Shown here one piece after another: positions 16,135 to 30,676 of a DNA stretch of 64,000 nt (the first letter of the stretch is position 1; every line of letters starts with the position of its first letter). This stretch comes from Sphaerisporangium rhizosphaerae (GTDB lineage: Bacteria > Actinomycetota > Actinomycetes > Streptosporangiales > Streptosporangiaceae), in assembly GCF_042665155.1 (NCBI RefSeq), contig NZ_JBHTCG010000009.1, positions 221,967-285,966 on the forward strand, written 5' to 3'. A model generated the notes under the pieces. That model did no database searches, was not told the origin of the DNA, and worked only from the letters and a program-made list of their open reading frames with translations. A program made the translations under genes and the position numbers.

Positions 16135-17619
16135 TCACACCAGTGGCCGGGCCGTCGGCGGGATCGCGACGGGCAGCGCCGTCCGGCCGCTCAGGAAACG
16201 GTCGGCCGCGGCGGCCGCCGAGCGGCCCTCCGCGATCGCCCACACGATGAGCGACTGCCCCCGGCCCATGTCACCGGCGACGAAGACGCCCTCCACACCC
16301 GACATGTAGGACTTGTCGCGCGCGACGTTGCCCCGGGCGTCGAAGAACGCGTCCGGGTCTGCGGACAGGGCCGCCAGGTCGGTGAGCAGAGCCCCCTTCT
16401 CGGGACCGAGGAAGCCCATCGCCAGCGTCACCAGCTCGGCCGGGATCTCCCGCTCGGTGCCGGGGATCGGCCGGAACCCGCTCGCCGGGCCCTCGACGTC
16501 CACCAGCCGCAGGGCCTTCACCCGTCCCTGCTCGTCGGCGACGAACTCGGTGGTCGAGACGGCGTACACCCGCGCGCCGTCCCCGGCCTCCAGCTCCTCG
16601 TGGGCGCTCTCCATCTTGAACAGCATGGGGAAGGTCGGCCACGGCTGGGCGTCGGGCCGCAGCTCCGGCGGCTTCGGCATGATCTCCAGCTGGGTGACCG
16701 ACAGCGCGCCCTGGCGCACCGCCGTGCCGATGCAGTCAGCGCCGGTGTCGCCGCCGCCGATCACCACGACGTGCTTGCCCTCGGCCGACACCGGCGAGGC
16801 GGGCAGGTCGCCCTCCTGCACCTTGTTGGACAGGGGCAGGTACTCCATGGCCTGGTAGATGCCCTCGTACTCGCGGCCCGTCACCGGCAGGTCGCGCCAG
16901 GCGGTGGCGCCGCCGGCCAGGACGACGGCGTCGAACTCCTCGCGCAGCCGCTCGGCGGTGACGTCCACGCCCACGTTGACGCCGGCGCGGAACTCGGTGC
17001 CCTCGGCGCGCATCTGCGAAAGGCGCCGGTCGATGTGCCGCTTCTCCATCTTGAACTCGGGGATGCCGTACCGCAGCAGGCCGCCGACGCGGTCGGCCCG
17101 CTCGAAGACCACCACGTCGTGACCGGCGCGGGTGAGCTGCTGGGCGGCGGCGAGCCCGGCCGGGCCCGAGCCGACGACGGCGACCCGCTTGCCGGTCTTG
17201 GCCGACGGCGGCTGCGGCGTCACCCAGCCCTCGTCGAAGGCCCGGTCGATGATCTCCACCTCGACCCGCTTGATCGCCACCGGGTCCGCGTTGATGCCGA
17301 GGACGCACGCCGCCTCACACGGAGCCGGGCACAGGCGGCCGGTGAACTCCGGGAAGTTGTTGGTGGCGTGCAGCCGCTCGATCGCCTCGCGCCAGTCGTC
17401 GCGGTAGACCAGGTCGTTCCACTCGGGGATGAGGTTGCCGAGCGGGCAGCCGTTGTGGCAGAACGGGATGCCGCAGTCCATGCAGCGGGCGGCCTGCCTG
17501 GTCAGGGCGGGCCGCGGGAAGTCCTCGTAGACCTCCCGCCAGTCGCGGATGCGGACGTCGACCGGGCGGCGCGCCGGCAGCTCACGCTCGTGCGTCAAAA
17601 ACCCCTTGGGGTCGGCCAT
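16135..17619 (-). CDS. gltD: Glutamate synthase small (beta) subunit
   Basis: NADPH-oxidising subunit of GOGAT, 494 residues. It passes electrons via FAD and iron-sulfur clusters to GltB. The N-terminal cluster cysteines are visible (CMDCGIPFCHNGCPLGN and CPAPCEAACVLG). The FAD-binding motif is GSGPAGLAAAQQL and the NADPH-binding motif is VIGGGDTGADCIGTA. The ATG at 17619 has an ideal GGGAGG 8-10 nt upstream and lies 14 nt after the gltB stop, forming a two-gene operon. A frame that seems to join gltB DNA to gltD without a break is a chance out-of-register opening. Confidence 0.97.
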   Translation of the reverse strand: MADPKGFLTHERELPARRPVDVRIRDWREVYEDFPRPALTRQAARCMDCGIPFCHNGCPLGNLIPEWNDLVYRDDWREAIERLHATNNFPEFTGRLCPAPCEAACVLGINADPVAIKRVEVEIIDRAFDEGWVTPQPPSAKTGKRVAVVGSGPAGLAAAQQLTRAGHDVVVFERADRVGGLLRYGIPEFKMEKRHIDRRLSQMRAEGTEFRAGVNVGVDVTAERLREEFDAVVLAGGATAWRDLPVTGREYEGIYQAMEYLPLSNKVQEGDLPASPVSAEGKHVVVIGGGDTGADCIGTAVRQGALSVTQLEIMPKPPELRPDAQPWPTFPMLFKMESAHEELEAGDGARVYAVSTTEFVADEQGRVKALRLVDVEGPASGFRPIPGTEREIPAELVTLAMGFLGPEKGALLTDLAALSADPDAFFDARGNVARDKSYMSGVEGVFVAGDMGRGQSLIVWAIAEGRSAAAAADRFLSGRTALPVAIPPTARPLV

Positions 17620-17633
17620 CGGTGAAACCTCCC

Positions 17634-22148
<4,515 letters not shown>

Positions 22149-22528
22149 TGAATCCCTCCCGTCGTCTTCGTCTGCTTCGTCTTGATTGGCGATTGCAGGC
22201 AAGAGGGACGACGTTGGCCCTGCTGCTGTTAGGTGTGTAGAGACTACCGCACCCTGCCGGAATAGTGCCCACCCGGTGGGAATCGCGAACATTCACCATG
22301 TGGAGGCACTGCGATGTGCCCGCTGCCGTGCGTCCCCGGCCGCAGTGAAGGAACGCCGGAAAAATGGACGTTATTCCAGGTGAAGGCCCCGGTAAGGGTT
22401 CTGTAACCGGTCAGGCGAGAGTCAAGTTTCCCTACGGTCCCCACTCCTTATACCACGCTCCACCCACCCCACGCGCCCGGCCGCCCCTTCCGTCCACCTC
22501 CCGGCCGCCGGCCGGCGCCCGGGGCGGG
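22149..22528. other. gltB upstream region and end of neighbouring gene
   Basis: Contains the gltB leader and likely promoter: on the minus strand a TAGTCT box near 22240 and further AT-containing sequence to about 22440. A small GC palindrome at 22501-22515 (CCGGCC GCC GGCCGG) may end the upstream minus-strand gene. No reading frame with coding character was found. Confidence 0.45.
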
Positions 22529-23179
22529 TCAGCCGCTCGCGGCCAGGACGCGGCTCTGGACGAAGCCGCCCAGCCCCTCCAGCGCCACCTGTGGCAGAGT
22601 CAGGTCGGCGCGGCCGGTGTCGCCGACCGGGCCCACCCAGTTGACCACGACGAAGTGCCCGAGCGCCCGCACCTCGGCCCTGCTGTGCCCGGCGTCGAAC
22701 GAGGCGGGCTGGCCCGCGGCGAGCCGCAGGAAGCCCTGGTCCGGCCGGGCGGCCAGCGCGTCCGCCAGCCGATCCGCCGCGGCCGCGTCGGGCATGTCGA
22801 ACACGGCGTACTGGCCGGACACCCCGCCGTCCGCGCCGGCGAAGCTCGCCCGCACCACCTGGGCGCACCCGGCCACCGCCGCGGCCGGACCACTCCCCCA
22901 CAGCGCCCGCGAGCAGTCGGCCGACACCGCGACCTGGCCGCGGCGCATGGTCACCCCCGACGCCGAGAGGGCGGCGGCCTGCCCGAACACCTCGGCCTCG
23001 CTCAACGGGCGCGGATCGTCGCGCCGGCTCGCGATGGGGGCGTACAACGCGGAGGTGCGCTCGGCGCGGACCCTGCCGGGAACCGGCCCGGTCTCGGGCC
23101 GGGTGAGCAGGAACACCGCCGCTCCGGCGCCGGCCAGGACGGCCGCGACCGCCACGGCGATCACCTTACGGCTGGGCAT
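22529..23179 (-). CDS. Membrane-anchored protein, paralog of the next gene upstream
   Basis: Unrecognised protein of 216 residues. One N-terminal membrane segment (about residues 5-25) is followed by an extracytoplasmic domain with two cysteines (DCSRALWG, AGCAQVVR) that could form a disulfide. The domain aligns by eye with that of the protein encoded at 23191-24003: both share C..A.WG, GC.Q.VR, QY..F.M.DAAAA, GF and GHF...WVG-like segments. The two lie 11 nt apart in the same orientation, so they are a tandem duplication, probably co-transcribed, and perhaps partners in one complex. ATG at 23179; a GTG six bases upstream is also possible. Confidence 0.75.
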   Translation of the reverse strand: MPSRKVIAVAVAAVLAGAGAAVFLLTRPETGPVPGRVRAERTSALYAPIASRRDDPRPLSEAEVFGQAAALSASGVTMRRGQVAVSADCSRALWGSGPAAAVAGCAQVVRASFAGADGGVSGQYAVFDMPDAAAADRLADALAARPDQGFLRLAAGQPASFDAGHSRAEVRALGHFVVVNWVGPVGDTGRADLTLPQVALEGLGGFVQSRVLAASG

Positions 23180-23190
23180 GGGCACGCACC

Positions 23191-24003
23191 CTACCCGGCC
23201 GGCGGCGGCGCGGTCGGGCCCGTGACGGCGACGACGCGACGGTAGATGGCCTTCTCGGCCGCCCGGGCGCCCAGGGCCAGCGAGACGAAGTCGTCCTTGG
23301 GCGTGGCCTCCTGGCCGTCGGCCCGCCCGACCCAGACGAACCCGGCGTAGTGCCCCATCGCGTGGCCGCTGGCCTCGGAGTAGCCGTCCTGCGGGAACGC
23401 CGCCCCCTTGGACTCCAGCGGGCGCACCCAGCCGCCGCCCCGGTAGAGCGTGGTCATCTGCTGCACGAACCCGCCGGCCGCGGCGGCGTCGGCCATGTTG
23501 AACAACGTGTACTGGGCGACGTACCGGCGGTCGGCGCTGAGGTAGATGCCGCGCACGGCCTGGGTGCAGCCGGTCTGCCCGAGTTTCGCCAGCACGCCGC
23601 CGCCCCACACCGCGGGAGCGCAGGCGCCGTCGAGACGGCGGCCGACGAGCTTGAGCGTCAGCGTCCCGCTGCGGACGGTCTTGACCGGGAAGACCTCCTC
23701 GGCGCGCAGCGGCGCCTGGTCGGCCTTGCGGTCGTCGATCGGCCCGAACAGCTTGGGCGAGGGCCAGGCCTGGTAGTCCTCCGGGCTGAGCAGCCCGATC
23801 GCGTCGGGCGCGGAGGACTCCTCGGCGGCCGGGGCCGACACGCCGAGGTTGCTGACGACGGCGGTCAGGCCGAAGCCGCCCACCAGCACCGCCACCACCG
23901 TGCCGGCGCCGAACAGGATGCGCTGCTGCCGCTGGGTCAGCCCGCGCTCGGACAGGGCGTCCACCTCGAACGAGGCGCGGCGCCGCTTGCTGCGCGTGCT
24001 CAC
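23191..24003 (-). CDS. Membrane-anchored protein of unknown function
   Basis: 270 residues. A charged cytoplasmic tail (SKRRRASFEVDALSERGL) of about 28 residues precedes a single membrane helix (about 30-50). A disordered Ser/Ala/Pro stretch and an extracytoplasmic domain with a cysteine pair (GACAPAVWG, TGCTQAVRG) follow. No enzyme motif was recognised. The gene sits between lgt and gltB in a block that in related genomes also carries uncharacterised membrane proteins. It is the larger of two tandem paralogs; the second lacks the cytoplasmic tail. Confidence 0.75.
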   Translation of the reverse strand: MSTRSKRRRASFEVDALSERGLTQRQQRILFGAGTVVAVLVGGFGLTAVVSNLGVSAPAAEESSAPDAIGLLSPEDYQAWPSPKLFGPIDDRKADQAPLRAEEVFPVKTVRSGTLTLKLVGRRLDGACAPAVWGGGVLAKLGQTGCTQAVRGIYLSADRRYVAQYTLFNMADAAAAGGFVQQMTTLYRGGGWVRPLESKGAAFPQDGYSEASGHAMGHYAGFVWVGRADGQEATPKDDFVSLALGARAAEKAIYRRVVAVTGPTAPPPAG

Positions 24004-24073
24004 TGGGCGCCGTCTCCCGCCGGACCGCTACCGGGCCCCATCTCGGCGTGCCCCCCCGAGAGGCCGCCATGGG

Positions 24074-25477
24074 TCATCGTGAATTCGCCTCCGACGCCGG
24101 TGCCACCGGGGCCGCCGCCGCGCTCTCGCCTTCCCGCCCCGCGTCACCGGACGCCGCCGGCGCGCTCTCGCGAGCCTCGCCCGATGCCACCGGCGCGCCT
24201 TCACGGACGTCGCCGGACGCCGCCGGCGCGCTCTCGCCCTCGGATCCTTGAGCGGAGGCGGGCGCCGCGTCGCCACTGCTCGCGGCCGCCGTGGCGGCGC
24301 CGGCGGACTCGGCGTCAGCGCTCGTGGACGCCGCGACCGCGGCGGATGCCCGGTCGCCGGGGGCGTCGGCCGGTGAGGCCGCTTCGGCCCGCTCGCCAGA
24401 GGCCGGTGAAGTGACCTCGGCCTGCTCGTCCGGAGCCGGTGAAGCGGCTTCAGCCCGCTCGCCCGGGGCCGGTGAGGTGGCCTCGGCCCGCTCGCCGGCC
24501 GGAGGGTCGCCGGCCTCCGGCCCGTCCTTCGCGGGGGCCTCGCCCTCGGCCTGTTCCCCCGGCTCGGCGGAGGAGGACCCGCCGGCCGCGGAGGCGGCGG
24601 CGATCTCGTGGTCGTCCGCCTGCGCGGCGTCGTGCGCGGGATCGGCGCCGGCCCCGTGCAGCGGGACGACGATCTCCTCGGTGGTCTTGTTCCTGGTCAG
24701 GTAGAGGTAGACCAGGGCGCCGAGGAAGATGACGATGGAGGTCCACTGGTTGAGCCGCAGGCCGAGGATCTGGTGGGCCGGGTCGACCCGCATGCCTTCG
24801 ATCCAGAAGCGGCCCAGGGTGTAGCCGGCGACGTACACCGCGAACAGCCGGGCGTGACGCAGCGCGTAGCGCCTGCCCGCCCACACCAGCACGCCGGCCA
24901 GGGCCAGGTCCCACAGCGACTCGTACAGGAAAGTGGGGTGGTAGGTCGACACCCCGGGGATCGTGCCGGGACGGCCCGGATCGATCTCCAGCCCCCAGGG
25001 CAGGCTGGTCGGCCCGCCGAACAGCTCCTGGTTGAAGTAGTTGCCCCAGCGGCCGATGGCCTGCGCCACCGCGATGCCCGGCGCGACCGTGTCGGCGACC
25101 GCCGACAGCGAGATGCCCCGCCTGCGGCAGGCGATCCACACTCCGACCGCGCCGAGCGCGATGGCACCCCAGATGCCCAGGCCGCCGTGCCAGATGTACA
25201 GCGCGTCGATCGGGCGGTTCGGGGCGTCGTCGGCGAAGTAGAGCTGCCAGTCGCTGATGACGTGGTAGAGCCGGCCGCCGACCAGGCCGAACGGGACGGC
25301 CCAGACGGCCAGGTCGGTGATGGTGCCGGGCTCGCCGCCGCGCGCGCGCCAGCGGCGCTCGCCGATCCATACGGCGGCGATGACGCCGAGCACGATGCAG
25401 AAAGCGTAGGCGCGCAGAGGGATCGGTCCGAGGTACCAGACCCCTTCTGGCGGGCTGGGAATGGAGGCCAGGGGCAT
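24074..25477 (-). CDS. lgt: Prolipoprotein diacylglyceryl transferase with long repetitive tail
   Basis: Transfers diacylglycerol to the lipobox cysteine of lipoproteins in the membrane. Residues 1-270 form the enzyme: HGGLGIWGA, the Lgt signature GRWGNYFNQELFG, YHPTFLYESLWD and GRFWIEGMR carry the conserved His, Arg, Asn and Glu positions. Residues 271-467 are an acidic Ala/Ser/Glu/Pro tail, unusually long (typical Lgt is about 260-300). It contains four tandem 11-residue repeats of the GERAEAASPAP type (328-371) and a second three-unit set of the SAPAASGDVRE type (about 416-449). It lies downstream of the dsbA-like gene. Confidence 0.95.
   Translation of the reverse strand: MPLASIPSPPEGVWYLGPIPLRAYAFCIVLGVIAAVWIGERRWRARGGEPGTITDLAVWAVPFGLVGGRLYHVISDWQLYFADDAPNRPIDALYIWHGGLGIWGAIALGAVGVWIACRRRGISLSAVADTVAPGIAVAQAIGRWGNYFNQELFGGPTSLPWGLEIDPGRPGTIPGVSTYHPTFLYESLWDLALAGVLVWAGRRYALRHARLFAVYVAGYTLGRFWIEGMRVDPAHQILGLRLNQWTSIVIFLGALVYLYLTRNKTTEEIVVPLHGAGADPAHDAAQADDHEIAAASAAGGSSSAEPGEQAEGEAPAKDGPEAGDPPAGERAEATSPAPGERAEAASPAPDEQAEVTSPASGERAEAASPADAPGDRASAAVAASTSADAESAGAATAAASSGDAAPASAQGSEGESAPAASGDVREGAPVASGEARESAPAASGDAGREGESAAAAPVAPASEANSR
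24131..24232 (-). repeat. 33-36-bp tandem repeats in lgt tail, set 2
   Basis: Three in-frame units encoding variants of SAPAASGDVRE near the end of lgt. Confidence 0.7.
24365..24496 (-). repeat. Four 33-bp tandem repeats in lgt tail, set 1
   Basis: Exactly four 33-bp units, encoding GERAEATSPAP, GERAEAASPAP, DEQAEVTSPAS and GERAEAASPAD. Confidence 0.85.
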
Positions 25478-25503
25478 GTCAGGTGACGTTACCGGTTCCA
25501 GGC

Positions 25504-26253
25504 CTACTTCGCGGCATCAAGGATGGTCTGACGCAGCGACGAGGGGCTGAAGGCGATCTTGTTGTCGATTTCCTTCCCGTCGAGCCGCAGCGTCGGGGTG
25601 CCCTCGAAGACCTTCGAATCGATGATCTTCTTGTTGTAGTCGGCCTGGGTCTGGGCGTACTTCTGGGTCTTGACGCACTGCGCGAAGCCGGGATCGGTGA
25701 CACCGGCGTCCTTGCCCCAGGCGACCAGGTCGTCGAGCGCGAAGCCCTGCTTGGTCTCGGGGGGCTGCTCCTTGTAGATGCGGTCGTGGAAGGCCATCCA
25801 CTGCCCGCCCCCGGGCACGCATCGGGCGGCCGCCGAGGCGCGCGTGGTGTTACCGAGCGTCGGCTCCTGGGTGAAGATGTTCACGACGTGGTAGACGACC
25901 TTGACCTGGCCGGCCGCCGCCATGTTCTTCACCGTAGCGCTGCTGGTCTGCTCGAACGCCTTGCACGCCGGGCACTGGAAGTCCTCGTAGATGTCGAGGA
26001 CGGGCTTGGTGACGCCCGGCTTGGCCATGACCGTCGAGCCGTCGGCGGCCAGGCTGATCGGCGCGAGGTCGCCGCTGAGCGTCTCGGATTTGCCCGACTG
26101 GACGTACCACCAGCCGCCGCCGACCACGGCGAGCACCACGACCACCGAGGTGATGATGGTCGCCAGACGCCTGCGCTGCTGCTGGGCGTGCTCTTTCTCG
26201 CGCTGCGCCTTGATGCGCTCGCGGGCCGAGACCTCCCGCGCGGCCTTTCCCAT
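25504..26253 (-). CDS. DsbA-like membrane-anchored thiol-disulfide oxidoreductase
   Basis: Extracytoplasmic thioredoxin-fold protein of 249 residues. A charged, probably helical cytoplasmic start (residues 1-30) is followed by one membrane helix (about 31-50) and a DsbA/Thioredoxin_4 domain with active site CPAC (Cys94, Cys97) in YEDFQCPACKAFE. The cis-Pro region is visible as FEGTPTLRLDGKEI. Further cysteines lie at AARCVPG and FAQCVKTQ. The ATG overlaps the stop of mauE (ATGA), so the two are probably one redox unit: MauE-type proteins are thought to recharge DsbA-like partners. Confidence 0.93.
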   Translation of the reverse strand: MGKAAREVSARERIKAQREKEHAQQQRRRLATIITSVVVVLAVVGGGWWYVQSGKSETLSGDLAPISLAADGSTVMAKPGVTKPVLDIYEDFQCPACKAFEQTSSATVKNMAAAGQVKVVYHVVNIFTQEPTLGNTTRASAAARCVPGGGQWMAFHDRIYKEQPPETKQGFALDDLVAWGKDAGVTDPGFAQCVKTQKYAQTQADYNKKIIDSKVFEGTPTLRLDGKEIDNKIAFSPSSLRQTILDAAK

Positions 26254-26843
26254 CAGAGACTCTCCTTCATGTCGGGCCGGTGATCGTCGTCGGTCACGCG
26301 GCCTCCCCCGTCGTCCTCGCCGCTCTCGTCGGCGTCCTCGTCGTCGTCGCGGGCCGCCCCGGCCGGCACCAGCCCGAGGGCGGAGTCGAGCGAGAGGCGG
26401 CCGGGGGCGAACCGGATGATCCACACCCCCAGCAGGAACAGGCCGCCGTCTCTGAGGATCTCCCAGAAGTAGGAGGGACTCTGCCCGGCGGCCAGCTTGC
26501 CGCCGCCGCCGAAGCAGCCGCAGTCGATGCGCAGGCCGCGCGCCCACGCCGAGGCGATGCCGATCACGAAGGCCAGCATGAGCAGCGCGGACACCACGCC
26601 CGCCGCGCGCGTGAGCAGCCCGGCGACCAGCAGCACCCCGACGACGATCTCGACGATCGGCAGGCCGTAGCCCATCGCCGTGGCGACCTGCGCCGGCAGC
26701 AGCTCGTAGGCCTGCACCGCCTGGATCGACAGCGCCGGTGTGCCGATCTTGAGCCAGCCGGCGACGATCAGCACGACGGCGACCACCAGCCGCGCGAGCG
26801 TCGTCACCCAGGGTACCGCCGGGTGCGCGTTGAGCGACCTCAT
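26253..26843 (-). CDS. MauE/DoxX-family membrane protein
   Basis: Polytopic membrane protein of 196 residues with four predicted helices and the MauE-type cysteine pair in IDCGCFGGGG (Cys108, Cys110). The family supports disulfide formation, and the overlapping dsbA-like gene fits that role. The C-terminal 35 residues are strongly acidic (DDDEDADESGEDDGGG) and presumably cytoplasmic. SD-like GGGAAGG lies 9 nt before the ATG. It heads the mauE-dsbA-lgt group. Confidence 0.88.
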   Translation of the reverse strand: MRSLNAHPAVPWVTTLARLVVAVVLIVAGWLKIGTPALSIQAVQAYELLPAQVATAMGYGLPIVEIVVGVLLVAGLLTRAAGVVSALLMLAFVIGIASAWARGLRIDCGCFGGGGKLAAGQSPSYFWEILRDGGLFLLGVWIIRFAPGRLSLDSALGLVPAGAARDDDEDADESGEDDGGGRVTDDDHRPDMKESL

Positions 26844-27160
26844 CGGCGCGGCCTTCCCGACCTCACCAGCATCATCGTCTCCTTATCCCCACGAGCCGAC
26901 GCCCGGGACGGGTCACGCCGTGGACGCCCCGGGCGATCGGGGCCGGTCACGACGGCGCGCGGCGGCCTTCCTTGCCGAAGGCTACCGGCTGACCAGCCCA
27001 TCATGAGGCCGATAAGCACCCGGTAAGCAATCTTCGTCCGTAGACTGCCACACGGCCGTGAGCTCGGGAAACGGACGCATCGCCCTCGCTGGAGGGACGA
27101 AAGACCCTTGCCCGGGCAGGCCCGGGCGAACCGACCACGCTCCCGCAGAGGGCGAGCCGG
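26844..27160. other. Intergenic region between mauE and trpA
   Basis: Holds the mauE promoter region and, next to trpA, a terminator hairpin (27108-27130). Nothing with coding character was found between them. Confidence 0.45.
27108..27130 (-). terminator. trp operon terminator hairpin
   Basis: GCCCGGG pairs with CCCGGGC around a 3-4-nt loop, extended by T-A and T-G pairs; it starts 31 nt after the trpA stop. Confidence 0.6.
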
Positions 27161-27955
27161 TCAGGCGCGGACGCCGGTGGCCAGCTCGGCCGCCAGCTCG
27201 CGCACCGACGCGAGGCCCGCGGCCTCGTCGGGGGCGTCCAGCAGCCGGCGGATGAACGCCGAGCCCACGATGACGCCGTCGGCGTAACCGGCCACCTCGG
27301 CGGCCTGCGCGCCGGTGCCGACGCCGAGACCCACGCACACGGGCAGGCCGGTGTGCGGACGGCAGCGCTTCACCAGGCCCTCGGCGGCGCTGCTCACGCT
27401 CGCGCGCGCGCCGGTGACGCCCATGAGCGAGGCGGCGTACACGAAGCCGGTGCAGCAGTCGGTGACGGCCTTGATGCGCTCGTCGGGCGAGCTCGGCGCG
27501 ACGAGGAAGACGGTGTCGATGCCGGCCGCCGCGCTGTACTCGCGCCAGGGCCCGGCCTCCTCGGGAGTGAGGTCGGGGGTGATGGTGCCGGTGCCGCCGG
27601 CGTCGGCGAGCTCGCGGGCGAACCGCTCGGCGCCGTAGCGGTCGATCGGGTTCCAGTAGGTCATGACGAGCACCGCGGCGCCGCTCTTGGCCACGCCTTC
27701 GACGGTGCGCATCACGTCGGCGATGCGGGTGCCGTTGACGAGGGCGCGGTGCACGGCGTCCTGGATGGTGGGACCGTCCATCAGCGGGTCGGAGTAGGGC
27801 AGGCCGATCTCGATGACGTCACAGCCGGCCTCCACCATGGCGGTGGCCGCGGCGATGGCGCCGTCCTTGGTGGGGAAGCCGGCCGGGAGGTACCCGACGA
27901 GGGCGGCCCGCTTGTCGGCCCGCGCCTTCTCGAACACCGTCTGAAGAGTCGTCAT
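27161..27955 (-). CDS. trpA: Tryptophan synthase alpha subunit
   Basis: Cleaves indole-3-glycerol phosphate to indole, which is channelled to TrpB. 264 residues, normal length. The catalytic Glu and Asp lie in DVIEIGLPYSDPLMDGP, and the phosphate-binding glycine loop near GVIVGSAFIRRL. Last gene of trpCBA, 33 nt after trpB. No trpM-like gene lies between trpB and trpA, unlike the Streptomyces order. Confidence 0.96.
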   Translation of the reverse strand: MTTLQTVFEKARADKRAALVGYLPAGFPTKDGAIAAATAMVEAGCDVIEIGLPYSDPLMDGPTIQDAVHRALVNGTRIADVMRTVEGVAKSGAAVLVMTYWNPIDRYGAERFARELADAGGTGTITPDLTPEEAGPWREYSAAAGIDTVFLVAPSSPDERIKAVTDCCTGFVYAASLMGVTGARASVSSAAEGLVKRCRPHTGLPVCVGLGVGTGAQAAEVAGYADGVIVGSAFIRRLLDAPDEAAGLASVRELAAELATGVRA

Positions 27956-27988
27956 GTCAGGATGTCCCGCTTACAGGTGTCTGGAGGC

Positions 27989-29229
<1,241 letters not shown>

Positions 29230-29233
<4 letters not shown>

Positions 29234-30054
29234 TGCTGCCTCTCGGGTCCGTTGTCGAGTCGCGATGCGGGGTGCGCTCCGGCGGTGACCAGGTCGACCA
29301 CGGCGGCACGGGGGTCCTTGCCGGTGACCAGGCTCTCGCCGACGAGCACGGCGTCGGCGCCGGCGCGGGCGTAGGCCAGCAGGTCGTGCGGGCCGCGCAC
29401 GCCGGACTCGGCGATCTTGATGACGCCGTCCGGGATCTTGGGCGCGATCCGGGCGAAGACGTCGCGGTCGACCTCCAGGGTCTTGAGGTTCCGCGCGTTC
29501 ACTCCGACGATCTTGGCACCGGCTTCCAGCGCCCGGTCGAGCTCGTCTTCAGTATGCACCTCGACGAGCGGCGCCAGGCCGATCGACTCGGCCCTTTCGA
29601 TCAAAGAGACCAGGGCGTTCTGCTCGAGGGCGGCCACGATCAGCAGCGCGAGGTCGGCGCCGTGCGCCCGGGCCTCCCACAGCTGGTAGGAGCTGACCAC
29701 GAAGTCCTTGCGCAGGACCGGGATGTCCACCGCCGCGCGGACCGCGGCGAGGTCGTCCAGGCTGCCGCCGAAGCGGCGGCCCTCGGTCAGCACGCTGATG
29801 ACGTGCGCCCCGCCCGCCTCGTAGTCGCCGGCCAGCGCCGCGGGGTCGGCGATCGCGGCCAGGGCCCCCTTGGAAGGGCTGGACCGCTTGACCTCGGCGA
29901 TGACGGAGACCTTGTCGCCGCCCAGCGCGGCGTAGGCGTCCCTGGTGGCGGGCGCGCGCTGGGCCCGTTCCTTGAGCTCCGCCAGCGACACGGCCTGCTG
30001 CCGGTCGGCGAGGTCGGCCCGCACGCCGTCCAGGATCTCGTCGAGCACGCTCAC
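29230..30054 (-). CDS. trpC: Indole-3-glycerol phosphate synthase
   Basis: Converts carboxyphenylaminodeoxyribulose phosphate to indole-3-glycerol phosphate; 274 residues, monofunctional (no fused TrpF). The (beta/alpha)8 signatures SVIAEVKRSSPSKG, PVLRKDFVV and GVNARNLKTLEVD hold the catalytic Lys and Glu residues. The GTG at 30054 has GAGGAGA upstream. First gene of the trpCBA unit; the gap to the DUF2752 gene is 184 nt, so it may have its own promoter. Confidence 0.96.
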
Positions 30055-30238
30055 TTGATCTCCTCGCTTGGCTCGCTCACCCGTACCGGGTCCCTCCGTC
30101 GCTGTACCCCCGGGCCGAGGACGGCCTCGCCCCGATCGGCTGATCGGCTCGGAGGCCCGCTTCCTCTCCCGACCTTGCCCTGCCGATGGTATCGGGCTTA
30201 CCGCCGTCGCCTCGCCACAGGGTGGCGATCGTGAAGCG

Positions 30239-30676
30239 TCATGGCGCGAGGAACCTGCCGAAAGGCAGATTCCGCACGATCCAGTAGACGATCACCAGCG
30301 CGAGGAACGCCCAGATGTAGGCCGGGTGGGCCAGCGTCGTACGGACCGGCCGCCCCTGCCAGGTGCGCAGAGCCCACCGCCCCCACCAGAACAGCAGGAA
30401 AGGGACGGTCGCCACGGCCAGCGGGTTGAGCCCGACGGCCGCCACGACGTCGCCGTGCGCGAGGGCGTGGATGGTGCGCAGTGTGCCGCAACCGGGGCAG
30501 TACAGCCCGGTGATGAACAGGAAGGGGCAGGTCGGGTAGTGGCCGGCCTGGTTGGGGTCGACCATGCCCACGTAGGTGAACACCGCCCCCGTGAGCGCCG
30601 CGGCGCCGAAGGGCGCGAGCATGGACCGCAGACGGCCCGTGCCGCGCCTCCCGGTGTGTTCCGCGTGCGTCGTCAT
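30239..30676 (-). CDS. DUF2752 membrane protein
   Basis: Membrane protein of 145 residues with the family hallmark CPGCGTLRTIHALAHGD (about 60-76) and an upstream cysteine (HYPTCPFLF), which together suggest a metal or redox site at the membrane surface. About four membrane helices. The ATG overlaps the stop of the CD225 gene (ATGA). The family is repeatedly found beside trp genes and CD225 proteins in actinobacteria, but its function is not established. Confidence 0.85.
   Translation of the reverse strand: MTTHAEHTGRRGTGRLRSMLAPFGAAALTGAVFTYVGMVDPNQAGHYPTCPFLFITGLYCPGCGTLRTIHALAHGDVVAAVGLNPLAVATVPFLLFWWGRWALRTWQGRPVRTTLAHPAYIWAFLALVIVYWIVRNLPFGRFLAP

Noticed and set aside
22149..22292. 48-residue N-terminal extension of GltB
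   Set aside because: The 22148 ATG has a strong Shine-Dalgarno and leaves the usual short propeptide before Cys24.
30055..30238. trp leader peptide, attenuator or T-box before trpC
   Set aside because: No run of Trp codons, no T-box sequence and no alternative hairpins were seen.
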